55,420 bases of DNA from Candidatus Zhuqueibacterota bacterium (GTDB lineage Bacteria > Zhuqueibacterota > Zhuqueibacteria > Zhuqueibacterales > Zhuqueibacteraceae), in assembly GCA_022616415.1 (NCBI GenBank), contig JAKEEU010000298.1, forward strand, positions 1 to 55,420. Direction: 5' to 3'. Shown piece by piece: positions 33,929 through 42,669 of this stretch (the first letter of the stretch is position 1; every line of letters begins with the position of its first letter). Made by a program: the position numbers and the translations under genes. The notes under the pieces are model-generated. The model had not been told where the DNA came from and made no database searches. It saw nothing but the letters and a program-made list of their open reading frames with translations.

Positions 33929-36439
33929 TTATTCATAGCGAAGCGCTTCAACCGGATTCGCTAGCGCGGCTTTGATCGCTTGCGTGCTTACAGTGAGCAA
34001 CGCAATCAGCAGCGCCAATCCCCCCGCGAGCGCGAACACCCACCAGCCGATCTCGATGCGATAGGCAAAATCTTGCAGCCATTTATTCATTGCGAAATAA
34101 GCAATCGGCCAGGCGATGAGATTGGCCGCCAAAACTAATTTGACAAAATCCTTTGAGAGCAATCCGGCAATGCCGGTGGCCGAAGCGCCGAGCACCTTGC
34201 GCACGCCGATTTCTTTGGTGCGGCGCTCGACGGTAAACGAGGCCAGGCCGAACAATCCCAAGCAAGCGATGAGAATCGCCAGCGCGGAAATGTAGCTGAA
34301 AATTTCGCCCATTTTTTGCTCGGCCTGATAAAGCGCGGCAAAGTTTTCATCGAGAAAAGACATGTCGAACGGTGCCTCCGGCGCAAAGCGTGCAGCCGTC
34401 TGCCGGATGAAGGCGATGGTCTCGGTTAGATTCTCCGGCCGCACTTTGACTGCCACGAAGTTGTAGCTCGGCAAAACGCTCAAGACCAACGGCGACATCG
34501 GCTGCCGCAACGATTGAAAATGAAAATTTCTGATCACGCCGATGATCGTTCCGGTATAATCGACCGCCTTGGGATCGCGCACGATGCGCTGGCCCAAAGC
34601 CGCTTCCGGCGATTGCCAGCCAAATTGTTTGATCGTTTCTTCGTTGACGACAAGCGCCAGTTCACGCAGCCGCCAGTTGGCATCGCGTACGCCCGCATCC
34701 GTCGTGATCTCCCGCGAAAAATTTCGCCCGGCGAGAAGCTCGAGGCCGAGCATGTCGATGAAATTGTAATCGACGGCGTATTCGGACAGCACGATGGCAT
34801 CTTCTCCCGGCGCGCCCTCTTTACCATACAAGTCGCCGCCGGCGGGAAAGCCGGGAAGTCCGGAAGCCGCGGTAACCTCGACGGTGCCGGGATATTTTTG
34901 GAGCTCGTTTTTGAAGGCAACATAATCCGGCGCCAACGATTGACTCAACTTCGGCGGCAGCACCACTACTTGCTCTTGATCGAATCCCAAACGATAATTC
35001 CGCATGAACGAGAGCTGGTTGACGACGGTCACTGTTGCCACGATGAGAATGGCCGAGAGGCCGAATTGAAAAATCACCAAGCCTTTGCGCAGCCACTGGC
35101 CTTTGGCTTTAGCGCTCGCTTCTCCGCCCAACATCGTAACGGGCTTGAGTCGCGACAAGAAAAAGGCGGGATAACTGCCGGCAACGAGACTGACGAACAA
35201 TCCGATTCCCGCAATGCCGAACGTGAGCGGCGCGACATCTGCCATCTCGCGCACAAAGGTTTTGCCGAGATATTGATAAAAGAGCGGCAGAATGATCTCC
35301 GCAAGGCCCAACGCCAGCAGCAGCGCGATGAAACTCAGGAGCATCGACTCGCCAAGAAATTGCTCGATCAGTTGCCGGCGATAAGCGCCCACGACTTTGC
35401 GAATGCCGACCTCTTTGGCGCGTTGCGTGGCGCGCGCCGTCGACAGATTCATAAAATTGATGCAACCGATCAGCAGAATGAAAAACGCAATGATAGAGAA
35501 GAGATAAAGATCATCCTTGCCGCCGACCGGCGCGAGCTGGCCCTGGAAATTTCCGCTGAGATAAATTTCCGGCAGCGGCTGCAAAAAAGTCTTGTAATAA
35601 AATCCGCGCGCTCTCGAAGCGTCGTGTACGTTACGGTCGAGAAAAGCGGGAAATTTAGTTTCGAGCGCCGCCGGATCGGCACCTTCGCGCAACAGCAAAT
35701 AGGTCTGTGCGAATCGCCATCGCCACCATCCAGGGTTCAAGACGTTGCCGGTCGTAACATCTTCTCCATAAATGCCGTTGAGATCGACAAACGAGAGCAG
35801 GAAATCGGCGGTGAAATGAGACCGGCGCGGGATATCCTTCATCACGCCAGTGACCTTGTAGTCAAGGGTTTCATGAGTCAGCCGCCCGTTTCGATCACGC
35901 CGCTTGGGATCGACGATTAAAATTTTTCCGACAGGATTCTCATGACCAAAATACTTTCGGGCCATGCTTTCGGAAAGCACGATTGATTTGGGCTGCGCCA
36001 GCGCGGTCTCCGCGTTGCCTTGCGGCAGAGGCCAACTGAAGATTCCAAAAACACCGGGGTCGGCGTAAAGCAGGCGGTTTTCACTAAACGCGGTCTCGCC
36101 AAAACGAATTTCCCACGGATTGCTCGGCTGCGTGGCCGGAGAGAACCGCACGTAGTCGGCGATCTCGGGATACTCGCGTTTCATCGCTGGTCCCCAAAGA
36201 AAAGGCGAGTCAGCAACGATCTCTTCCTCCCCGGTGGACATCAGCACGGCGCGGCTGGTAATACGATAGAGGCGATTCCCAAGCGCATGATAGCCGTCGT
36301 ACTGCACTTCGTCCTGCACGAACAGCAAAACCGTGATGCAACACGCCATGCCGATCGCCAGGCCGGCGATGTTGATGAACGTGTAACCTTTGTGACGGCG
36401 CAAATTGCGCAAAGCGATTTTGAGATAGTTTTTGAACAT
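33929..36439 (-). CDS. MacB/FtsX-type ABC transporter permease (intact, paralog 10, long subgroup C)
   Basis: The 836-residue protein is one of two long forms (with 52732-55251). The extra length lies in three periplasmic loops shared by that pair: a basic insert before the VTGV motif (PKRRDRNGRLTHETLDYKVTG), a Trp-rich loop (NPGWWRWRFAQTYLLLREGA), and a loop after AGRNFS (SREITTDAGVRDANWRLRE). The two also share GGDxxxxxGxPGE, EYAVDYNFIDMLGLELLAGRNF and RIVRDPKAVDYTG. The element before helix 2 is LQPLPEIYLSGNF. Coupling segments are QRAKEVGIRKVVGA and RRTKEIGVRKVLGA. The start MFKNYLKIALRNLRRHKGYTF has ctggag, provided by the last heptamer unit, 9 bp upstream. Confidence 0.95.
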   Translation of the reverse strand: MFKNYLKIALRNLRRHKGYTFINIAGLAIGMACCITVLLFVQDEVQYDGYHALGNRLYRITSRAVLMSTGEEEIVADSPFLWGPAMKREYPEIADYVRFSPATQPSNPWEIRFGETAFSENRLLYADPGVFGIFSWPLPQGNAETALAQPKSIVLSESMARKYFGHENPVGKILIVDPKRRDRNGRLTHETLDYKVTGVMKDIPRRSHFTADFLLSFVDLNGIYGEDVTTGNVLNPGWWRWRFAQTYLLLREGADPAALETKFPAFLDRNVHDASRARGFYYKTFLQPLPEIYLSGNFQGQLAPVGGKDDLYLFSIIAFFILLIGCINFMNLSTARATQRAKEVGIRKVVGAYRRQLIEQFLGESMLLSFIALLLALGLAEIILPLFYQYLGKTFVREMADVAPLTFGIAGIGLFVSLVAGSYPAFFLSRLKPVTMLGGEASAKAKGQWLRKGLVIFQFGLSAILIVATVTVVNQLSFMRNYRLGFDQEQVVVLPPKLSQSLAPDYVAFKNELQKYPGTVEVTAASGLPGFPAGGDLYGKEGAPGEDAIVLSEYAVDYNFIDMLGLELLAGRNFSREITTDAGVRDANWRLRELALVVNEETIKQFGWQSPEAALGQRIVRDPKAVDYTGTIIGVIRNFHFQSLRQPMSPLVLSVLPSYNFVAVKVRPENLTETIAFIRQTAARFAPEAPFDMSFLDENFAALYQAEQKMGEIFSYISALAILIACLGLFGLASFTVERRTKEIGVRKVLGASATGIAGLLSKDFVKLVLAANLIAWPIAYFAMNKWLQDFAYRIEIGWWVFALAGGLALLIALLTVSTQAIKAALANPVEALRYE

Positions 36440-36448
36440 GGTTTTTCT

Positions 36449-36519
36449 CCAGTTGTCAGTAATCAGTGTTCAGTTATCAGTGATGAGTTCGCAGAACACT
36501 GATCACTGTTTACTGATCA
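36449..36519. repeat. Heptamer hairpin spacer, CAGTNAT family, overlapping a stop codon
   Basis: Units CAGTTGT, CAGTAAT, CAGTGTT, CAGTTAT, CAGTGAT are followed by CACTGAT, CACTGTT, TACTGAT, CACTCG. The right arm supplies the TGA stop of the next permease (36517-36519), the only permease in the window apart from 12307-14700 and 47735-50104's neighbour that does not use TAA there. Confidence 0.75.
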
Positions 36520-38916
36520 CTCGTACCGCAGCGCTTCGGCCGGATTCGCCAGCGCCGCTTTGATCGACTGATAGCTCACTGTTAGCCATGCAATCATCAG
36601 CGCCAAAACACCGGCCAGCACAAATGTCTCAACACCGATCTGAATGCGATACGCAAAATCTTGCAGCCAACGGTTCATTGCGAAGTAGGCAATCGGTGAG
36701 GCCACGGCGAAGGCGATGAGCACGAGCTTGAGGAAATCTTTTGACAGCAGGGCCACAATGCCGGCAATCGAGGCGCCCAGCACCTTACGCACCCCGATCT
36801 CCCGGGTGCGCTGCTCGGCAGCGTAGGATGTCAGTCCCAACAATCCGAGGCCGGCAACCAAAACGGCTAATATCGAGAACAGGCCGAAGGTTTGCATCAA
36901 GCGCTGCTCGGAAGCGTAAAGCTGTGCGAACCTTTCGTCCAGAAAGTAATATTCAAAAGGATAACGAGCGTCAAAGCGCTGCCAAGTTTGGCGCAGAAAA
37001 TCAATGGTGGCGGGAATCTCTTGCGCGGCGATACGAACCGCGAGATTTCCGTGCCGCGGCGCGAAGTACAACAACATCGGCTCGATGGGAAAGTGCAAAG
37101 ACCTCGTATGGAAATCTTTGATGACACCAATAACCCTGCCATCTGCGACTTCGCCAGACACGTCGAGTTTTTTGCCAATCGGATCCTTCCAGCCCAGGCT
37201 CTTCGCCAGGCTTTCATTAATGACGATGCCATGAGTGGCATCGGTGGGAAAATCCGGCGAGAAATAACGACCGGCGGCCATGCTCATGCCATAGGTTTTC
37301 AGCAGATCGAAATCATCGATGCGGATCGTTGATACGACCCAATCCTCGGTTTCAGGTTTGCCTTCGGGGCGGATGCCAAAGCTCATCATATCTTCGCCGG
37401 GCACGCTATTGCTTCCGGCGGCCGCGATGATGTTGGAATGTTGCAGCAACTCATTTTTAAACGCCTCGAACTTTTTCGCAATTTGTGTGTTGCCAATGGG
37501 CAGCACCACGATCTGTTCTTTTTCAAAGCCAAGATTTTTCTTTTGAGTGAATTCCACTTGTTGATAAATCACGCCGGTGCCGGCGATCAAAGCGATGGCA
37601 ATAGCAAACTGGGCCGTCACCAGAATTTTTCGAGGTCGCGAAGTCGATGGCGCGCCTGTCCACACCCCTTTCAAAACCCGCGCCGCGTGGAATTTGGAGA
37701 GCAAAAATGCCGGATACGTGCCGGAGATGAAACCCACGATTAAATTAAGAAGCGGCAAGCCGCAGGCGAGCGCCAGATTGTTGGCCAAGTCGAGCTGAAG
37801 ATTTTTTCCGGCAAAGGCGTTGAAAGCAGGCAGCAGCAGCTCGACCGAGGTTATCGCAATGATCATCGCCAGCAAGCTGAACATGGTCGATTCACCGAGA
37901 AATTGGCGGGCAAGCTGCCGGCGGTCGGCGCCCAACACCTTGCGCACGCCCACTTCTTTCGCGCGCTGCGCCGCACGCGCCGTCGCCAGATTCATGAAGT
38001 TGGTGCAGGCGATCAAAAGAATCAAAACGGCGATGGCGGCAAACACGTAAACATAAGTGGCGTTGCCCATGCGCAGACTTCTGGTAAACAAAATATTTCC
38101 GGATTTCAGATAAATCTCGTTGAACGGCTGCAAATAAAGCCGATATTGATCCGCTTTCTCTGCGAAGTGCCGTTGCATGAAATCGGGAAATTTTTGCTGC
38201 AGCGCTGCGGCGTCAGCGCCGGGTTTGAGCAAAAGATACGTGTACGCCACCTGGGTGAGCCAATTGTTCAACCACGGCATTTGCAGCGGCCCAACTCCCG
38301 CAACCGTGGAAGACCACGAAATCAGCGCATTGTAACGCAGATGCGAGTTCGCCGGGGCGTCGGCAATGACGCCGGTGATGGTATAAAGCTGCTCGCGAAA
38401 TCCCAGAATGGTTTCACCCAGCGGCACAACGTCGCCGAAAAATTTGCGCGCCGTCTGCTCGGACAAGACGATGGACAAAGGCCTCGTCAGCGCCGTTTTC
38501 GCATCGCCGTGAAGCAGCTTAAAATCAAACACCGCCAAGAAGGTGGAATCGGCAATGACCACGTCAGAAATTTTCAAAGTGGTCTCGCTGTGCGTCATCA
38601 AAACGTCGTCGAACCACGGCAGCAGCCGCACGCACTGCTCGACTTCGGGATAATCTTGAACCATTGCCGGCCCCATTTGCCCCGAAGAAATCGCGTGGAG
38701 CTCGGAGCCGCCGGTCTGGGGCGTGAACACTTTATTCAACCGGTAAAGCCGGCCGGCGTTGCGATGAAACCGGTCGAACGAGAGCTCGTCCTGTACAAAC
38801 AGGAGAATGAGAATACAGCACGTCAATCCGACCGCCAAGCCAAAGATGTTGATGAAAGAATATCCTTTATGCTTGAGCAGATTGCGGAGGGCGATTTTGA
38901 GGTAGTTTTTGAACAT
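36517..38916 (-). CDS. MacB/FtsX-type ABC transporter permease (intact, paralog 11)
   Basis: The 799-residue protein is counted from MFKNYLKIALRNLLKHKGYSF; the frame to 39042 is an artefact of the stop-free GTTGCTN array. Helix 1 keeps the CC pair (GLTCCILILLFVQDELSFDRFH). The element before helix 2 is LQPFNEIYLKSGN, then an aromatic-poor helix (VFAAIAVLILLIACTNFMNLATARAAQRAKEVGVRKVLGA, quoted in part: TNFMNL replaces INFMNL). GTYPAFLLSKFHAARVLKG replaces GSYPAF. The second unit has EQRTREIGVRKVLGA (TRE, not TKE). The tail is unusual: VETFVLAGVLALMIAWLTV, then QSIKAALANPAEALRYE. Its stop codon is TGA, formed within the heptamer arm. aaggaacc lies about 8 bp upstream of the ATG. Confidence 0.95.
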   Translation of the reverse strand: MFKNYLKIALRNLLKHKGYSFINIFGLAVGLTCCILILLFVQDELSFDRFHRNAGRLYRLNKVFTPQTGGSELHAISSGQMGPAMVQDYPEVEQCVRLLPWFDDVLMTHSETTLKISDVVIADSTFLAVFDFKLLHGDAKTALTRPLSIVLSEQTARKFFGDVVPLGETILGFREQLYTITGVIADAPANSHLRYNALISWSSTVAGVGPLQMPWLNNWLTQVAYTYLLLKPGADAAALQQKFPDFMQRHFAEKADQYRLYLQPFNEIYLKSGNILFTRSLRMGNATYVYVFAAIAVLILLIACTNFMNLATARAAQRAKEVGVRKVLGADRRQLARQFLGESTMFSLLAMIIAITSVELLLPAFNAFAGKNLQLDLANNLALACGLPLLNLIVGFISGTYPAFLLSKFHAARVLKGVWTGAPSTSRPRKILVTAQFAIAIALIAGTGVIYQQVEFTQKKNLGFEKEQIVVLPIGNTQIAKKFEAFKNELLQHSNIIAAAGSNSVPGEDMMSFGIRPEGKPETEDWVVSTIRIDDFDLLKTYGMSMAAGRYFSPDFPTDATHGIVINESLAKSLGWKDPIGKKLDVSGEVADGRVIGVIKDFHTRSLHFPIEPMLLYFAPRHGNLAVRIAAQEIPATIDFLRQTWQRFDARYPFEYYFLDERFAQLYASEQRLMQTFGLFSILAVLVAGLGLLGLTSYAAEQRTREIGVRKVLGASIAGIVALLSKDFLKLVLIAFAVASPIAYFAMNRWLQDFAYRIQIGVETFVLAGVLALMIAWLTVSYQSIKAALANPAEALRYE

Positions 38917-38927
38917 GATCTGGTTCC

Positions 38928-39036
38928 TTGTTGCTGGTTGCTTGTTGCTGGTTGCTCGTTGCTGGTTGCTCGTTGCTTGTCGCTGTTCCCGTGAGCTGGT
39001 TTTCGAGCAACCAGGAACATGCAACCAGCAACCAAG
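38928..39036. repeat. Heptamer hairpin spacer, GTTGCTN family (unique in window)
   Basis: Units GTTGCTG, GTTGCTT, GTTGCTG, GTTGCTC, GTTGCTG, GTTGCTC, GTTGCTT, GTCGCTG are followed by the opposing arm gagcaaccaggaacatgcaa and ccagcaaccaag. The arms agree at about 27 of 31 positions. The length is exceptional, and no other spacer uses this heptamer. Confidence 0.87.
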
Positions 39037-39071
39037 TTTCATTTCACATCATAGATGAAAATTGCGTAAAT

Positions 39072-40199
39072 TCAGTTCTCTCTATACCACCGGCTGATTA
39101 CTTCCAATGCCGGCTTGTTCTGAGGCGAGTAGGAATCTGGCCCGCCATTTCCGGCATAATACCATTTCCATATAAAAATGCCTTTGAACCAATCCCGTTG
39201 CCAAAAAGTGGTAAACGCCGCCTGGTACAGGTTCGCTTGCGCATTGTCGTCTGGTTTGTGGTCAGTATAGTCCAGCCAGGGTTGGCTGCCGGCATATTCG
39301 ATGCTTTTATAACCCAATTCCACGAACAGAACGGGTTTGAGATATTTTTTCTGAAAGCTTTCCAACGCCACTGCATGAGGTTTCCATCCCTTCATCGCAT
39401 CTTGAAATGAGGGTGATCTTTCATCGCTTATCGGAAAGTAGGCACTGATTCCGATGTAGTCCAAATCATCCCAAAACCCGATGTTTTCATAGCTGCTCCA
39501 ATTGGCGCAATAAGTCAGCGGCCCTCGATAAGTGTTTCTAATTTTTCTGATCAAGCCTCTCCAGAAATCCGGCCGCTGCATGGCGGCTTTATCCAGTTCT
39601 GTTCCGATGCAGAACAAATCCACGCGAGCGGAGTCGGCAAGCCGGGCGCACTCCATAGTGAACGCCTCGTATCCTTTTTCCCATACGCCCCACTCCTCTG
39701 GATCTTTGACTTCAAAGTCTCCTCTCCATGAACCTCGGGTTTTGTTTTCCAACGTCGCGATGTATTCCTCGCGCATGATGAAATATTTTTTTCGATCTGC
39801 TTCATTGTCGAAATTGAGATGCTTGCGTTCGTTCCATCCGGACAAGTCCCAGATGAATGCGATGTGTGGTTTGAGCATGACTCTCAATCTCATCTCTTTG
39901 GCAAAGCGCACAACGTTGAGACTGCCCTCGATGGTTTCGCCATACCACTGTCCAGTGCGGCGAAACGACTTGACTGCCAGGTTATTTCTATAAGTGAAAG
40001 CCTCCGGAGTGGCGGCAACCCATTTCGCGTTCGCAGCCAGGATATTTTCAACCATCTCCCTGGTGATTGGCGGTCGCGCCGGCCCGTCAAAAATCACCCC
40101 GGTTATTTTGCCGCTCAATGAATCAACACCGGCATTGCATGCGCAGTTCATTGCAGCAAATAACAGGGCCAATAAAATGGAGTACATCAGATTACTCAT
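39072..40199 (-). CDS. Exported glycoside hydrolase, GH113-like (copy B)
   Basis: The 375-residue paralog of the gene at 14944-16071 has the same length with no gaps and about 42 substitutions. Both putative catalytic glutamates (201 and 294), the MLKPHIAF strand and the IFIWKWYY strand are kept, so both copies are probably active. Substitutions are spread along the chain, densest in the signal peptide and in the 263-320 surface region. As in copy A, the ATG overlaps the stop of the preceding permease by sharing TATGAGTAA. The nucleotide similarity to copy A continues about 35 bp into that permease's 3' end, then stops, which marks the edge of the duplicated block. No T-run terminator follows; a GTTGCTN spacer comes instead. 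Confidence 0.9.
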   Translation of the reverse strand: MSNLMYSILLALLFAAMNCACNAGVDSLSGKITGVIFDGPARPPITREMVENILAANAKWVAATPEAFTYRNNLAVKSFRRTGQWYGETIEGSLNVVRFAKEMRLRVMLKPHIAFIWDLSGWNERKHLNFDNEADRKKYFIMREEYIATLENKTRGSWRGDFEVKDPEEWGVWEKGYEAFTMECARLADSARVDLFCIGTELDKAAMQRPDFWRGLIRKIRNTYRGPLTYCANWSSYENIGFWDDLDYIGISAYFPISDERSPSFQDAMKGWKPHAVALESFQKKYLKPVLFVELGYKSIEYAGSQPWLDYTDHKPDDNAQANLYQAAFTTFWQRDWFKGIFIWKWYYAGNGGPDSYSPQNKPALEVISRWYREN

Positions 40200-42594
40200 A
40201 CCTCAAACTCTCCACCGGATTCGCCAGCGCGGCTTTGATGGCTTGAAAGCTTACCGTCAGCAGCGCCATCGCCATTGCGAGTGCGCCGGGAAGCAGAAAC
40301 ATCCAAATGTCGATCTTGATGCGATACGCCCAATCTTGCAGCCACTTGTTCATGTAAAAATAAACCAAAGGCCATGCGACAAGGTTGGCCACGAGCACGA
40401 GCTTGAAAAACTCCCTCGATAGCAAGCTGACAATATTGGTGACCGTCGCGCCCAACACTTTGCGAATACCGATTTCTTTGGTGCGGCGTTCGGCGATGAA
40501 CGAAATCAAACCCAACAGTCCCAAGCAGGCAACAAAGATAGTCAGAAACGTCGCGATGCTCGTGATTTTGATTCGTCGCGTCACATATTTATAATTGTCT
40601 TGGACGAGGTCGGTCATGAAAGTATACTCGAAGGGCGCGCTGGGAAGAGCGTTCTTCCAAATCTTTTCGATGTTGGCCACGGTTTGAGTGACATTATGCG
40701 AGCGAAATTTCACCGATAAAAGACGATAGATGGGAAAGCCGTAAACATAACGCAATACCAAGGGTTTGATTTCATGATACAATGGACCTTGATTAAAATC
40801 TTTCACCACTCCAATAACATTGAATATTCGACCCTCGCTTTTTAGACTTTTGCCCGCTGCGCTTTCCCAGCCAAACGCTTTCACCGCGGCCTGATTAAGA
40901 ACGATTGAATTAGTCGTGTCGGAATGAAAAAAATCCTTCGAAAAAAATCGGCCTTCAACAAGCTGCAAATCAAAAGTATCTAAGAATACTTCGTCAACAC
41001 GGTAGGCTATCATATTGACAGCCTGATTTTCATCCCAATCAAGCCGCGCGAAAGAGGGGCCGCCTTCGCTCTCACCAGGCACAGCCCAGGAAATGGAAGC
41101 AGCCAAGATTTCCGGATTCGCCGTGAGCTGCTGTTTGATCACTTCCAGTTTTTTGACGCCCGCCAAATTCCATTCTCGCGGCACGGATTTAATGACCAGG
41201 ACGTTTTCTTGATTGAAGCCCAAATCTTGGTTGATGACAAAATGCAATTGCTGGGCAGTGATATGCGCCATGATTGCAAAGCCGACCGCCACGACAAATT
41301 GGAGAACCACGAGCACGCGGCGCGTGTAAAGATTGGCTTTTCCGGATTTCAACCCGCCTTTCAGCGCCAACACGGGATGGAAGGAGGAAAGAAAGAAAGC
41401 GGGATAGCTACCCGAAATGATTCCGACAAAAAGCGTCAAGCCAATTAATGCAAGCATTGTGTAAATATTCCTGCCATAGTCCAATGCCAGCTCTCTGTCC
41501 AAAAAGGCGCTGAATTCACCCAGGCACAGCTCAGCCAACACGATGCCGGCGAACAAAGCGATAAAGCTCAAAATAATCGCTTCGCTCATGAACTGCCACA
41601 GCAATTGCTTCCGCACGCTGCCCAACACCTTGCGCACGCCGACTTCTTTCGCGCGCGTGGAAGAGCGCGCCGTCGCCAGATTCATGAAGTTGATGCTCGC
41701 CAGCAAGATGATGATGAATACCAGAATGAGCCGACCGCGAATGAATCTTAAGCGAGCCTTATCGAAGTCTTTCAAATAGAGATCAGACAAAGCGTCCAAT
41801 TTCAAATCCAATTTCGGCCGAATGTCCGGCGGACAATGTTTGTCCAGCATGGCCGGCAGCTTTTGCAGCAAAGTCGTTGCTTGTGTAGCGTCACGCAGTT
41901 GAATATGGCTGATAAAGCTTTTATGTTCCCAACTCTCCAATCCCTGTTTATCAAGAAAATCACCAAAGTTCAGCATGGGCACAAACAATTGGACTTTTGT
42001 TTCATAGCCCACATCATTGGCAAAAAAAGTGATGGAATTGTAAGGTAGATTTTTGAGAACACCGGTGACTTTATAATCACGATGACCTTGCCCGCTCCAG
42101 GTTTGGAATTTAATGGTTTCGCCCAGCACATCGGTTTTGCCAAAATACTTTTGCGCTAGCCTTTCGGTCAACACCGCTGAGTTTGGATGGCTGAGGGCGT
42201 TTTTCGCATCGCCTTGTAAAAAAGCAAAATCGAACATCTGAAAAAAGGTGCTGTCGGTGATCCACATTTCGTCACGAAAACTATTTTCACCGACATTCAC
42301 GATGACGGAGCCGCCCCAGAAACGGTTGGTGCGAACTACTTCGGGATAATTTTCAAACATCGGCGCAATCGTCGCTGCAGTCAAAATGACGTTCTCGTTT
42401 TCCCAAACGGTGTCGACGCGGAAGATTTGTTTGACAGCGGAAAAATTTTGGTTGACCAACAGCTCATGCTTCACGAATGCGAGCATGAGAATACCGCACG
42501 CAATGCCGATGGCAAGGCCGATAATGTTGATCAGCGAATGAGCTTTATACTTCAGCAAGTTTCGCCAACCGATGGTTAGGTAGTGTTTGAGCAT
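40192..42594 (-). CDS. MacB/FtsX-type ABC transporter permease (intact, paralog 12)
   Basis: The 800-residue protein begins MLKHYLTIGWRNLLKYKAHSLIN. After helix 1 it reads AFVKHELLVNQNFSAVKQIFRVD, far from the usual SYDRFH. The first periplasmic domain has a lysine-rich end (LDALSDLYLKDFDKARLRFIRG), and its helix 2 is distinct (RLILVFIIILLASINFMNLATARSSTRAKEVG). The second periplasmic domain carries a proline-glycine loop (AVPGESEGGPSF). The second unit starts RITSIATFLTIFVACLGLLGLISFIAERRTKEIG in outline, then returns to consensus. It ends NPVESLRYE, and the hydrolase copy B starts within its stop. Little but the C-terminus resembles 16064-18472, the other hydrolase-linked permease. No Shine-Dalgarno is seen. 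Confidence 0.95.
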   Translation of the reverse strand: MLKHYLTIGWRNLLKYKAHSLINIIGLAIGIACGILMLAFVKHELLVNQNFSAVKQIFRVDTVWENENVILTAATIAPMFENYPEVVRTNRFWGGSVIVNVGENSFRDEMWITDSTFFQMFDFAFLQGDAKNALSHPNSAVLTERLAQKYFGKTDVLGETIKFQTWSGQGHRDYKVTGVLKNLPYNSITFFANDVGYETKVQLFVPMLNFGDFLDKQGLESWEHKSFISHIQLRDATQATTLLQKLPAMLDKHCPPDIRPKLDLKLDALSDLYLKDFDKARLRFIRGRLILVFIIILLASINFMNLATARSSTRAKEVGVRKVLGSVRKQLLWQFMSEAIILSFIALFAGIVLAELCLGEFSAFLDRELALDYGRNIYTMLALIGLTLFVGIISGSYPAFFLSSFHPVLALKGGLKSGKANLYTRRVLVVLQFVVAVGFAIMAHITAQQLHFVINQDLGFNQENVLVIKSVPREWNLAGVKKLEVIKQQLTANPEILAASISWAVPGESEGGPSFARLDWDENQAVNMIAYRVDEVFLDTFDLQLVEGRFFSKDFFHSDTTNSIVLNQAAVKAFGWESAAGKSLKSEGRIFNVIGVVKDFNQGPLYHEIKPLVLRYVYGFPIYRLLSVKFRSHNVTQTVANIEKIWKNALPSAPFEYTFMTDLVQDNYKYVTRRIKITSIATFLTIFVACLGLLGLISFIAERRTKEIGIRKVLGATVTNIVSLLSREFFKLVLVANLVAWPLVYFYMNKWLQDWAYRIKIDIWMFLLPGALAMAMALLTVSFQAIKAALANPVESLRYE

Positions 42595-42603
42595 GGCTTT
42601 GTT

Positions 42604-42669
42604 TCAGTTTTCAGTAATCAGTGATCAGTTACCAGTGCAATTTACTTAAAGCTGATCACTGATTACTAC
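42604..42669. repeat. Heptamer hairpin spacer, CAGTNAT family
   Basis: Units CAGTTTT, CAGTAAT, CAGTGAT, CAGTTAC, CAGTGCA are followed by CTGATCA, CTGATTA, CTACTTA. Confidence 0.8.

Noticed and set aside
33929..34300. Recent gene conversion as the cause of identical permease C-termini
   Set aside because: By eye, the conserved 3' ends differ at many synonymous positions between copies, so protein-level selection explains most of the similarity. Local exceptions are the hydrolase-linked pair (3' ends at 16064 and 40192) and the 29007/52732 pair.
38917..39042. N-terminal extension of the permease at 36517-38916
   Set aside because: The extra 42 codons translate the GTTGCTN array (RQATSNQQRATSNKQ-like) and have no homolog in other copies; the family start MFKNYLK is clear. 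The extensions at 12207-12296, 25008-25106, 28931-28972 and 50105-50188 were rejected likewise.
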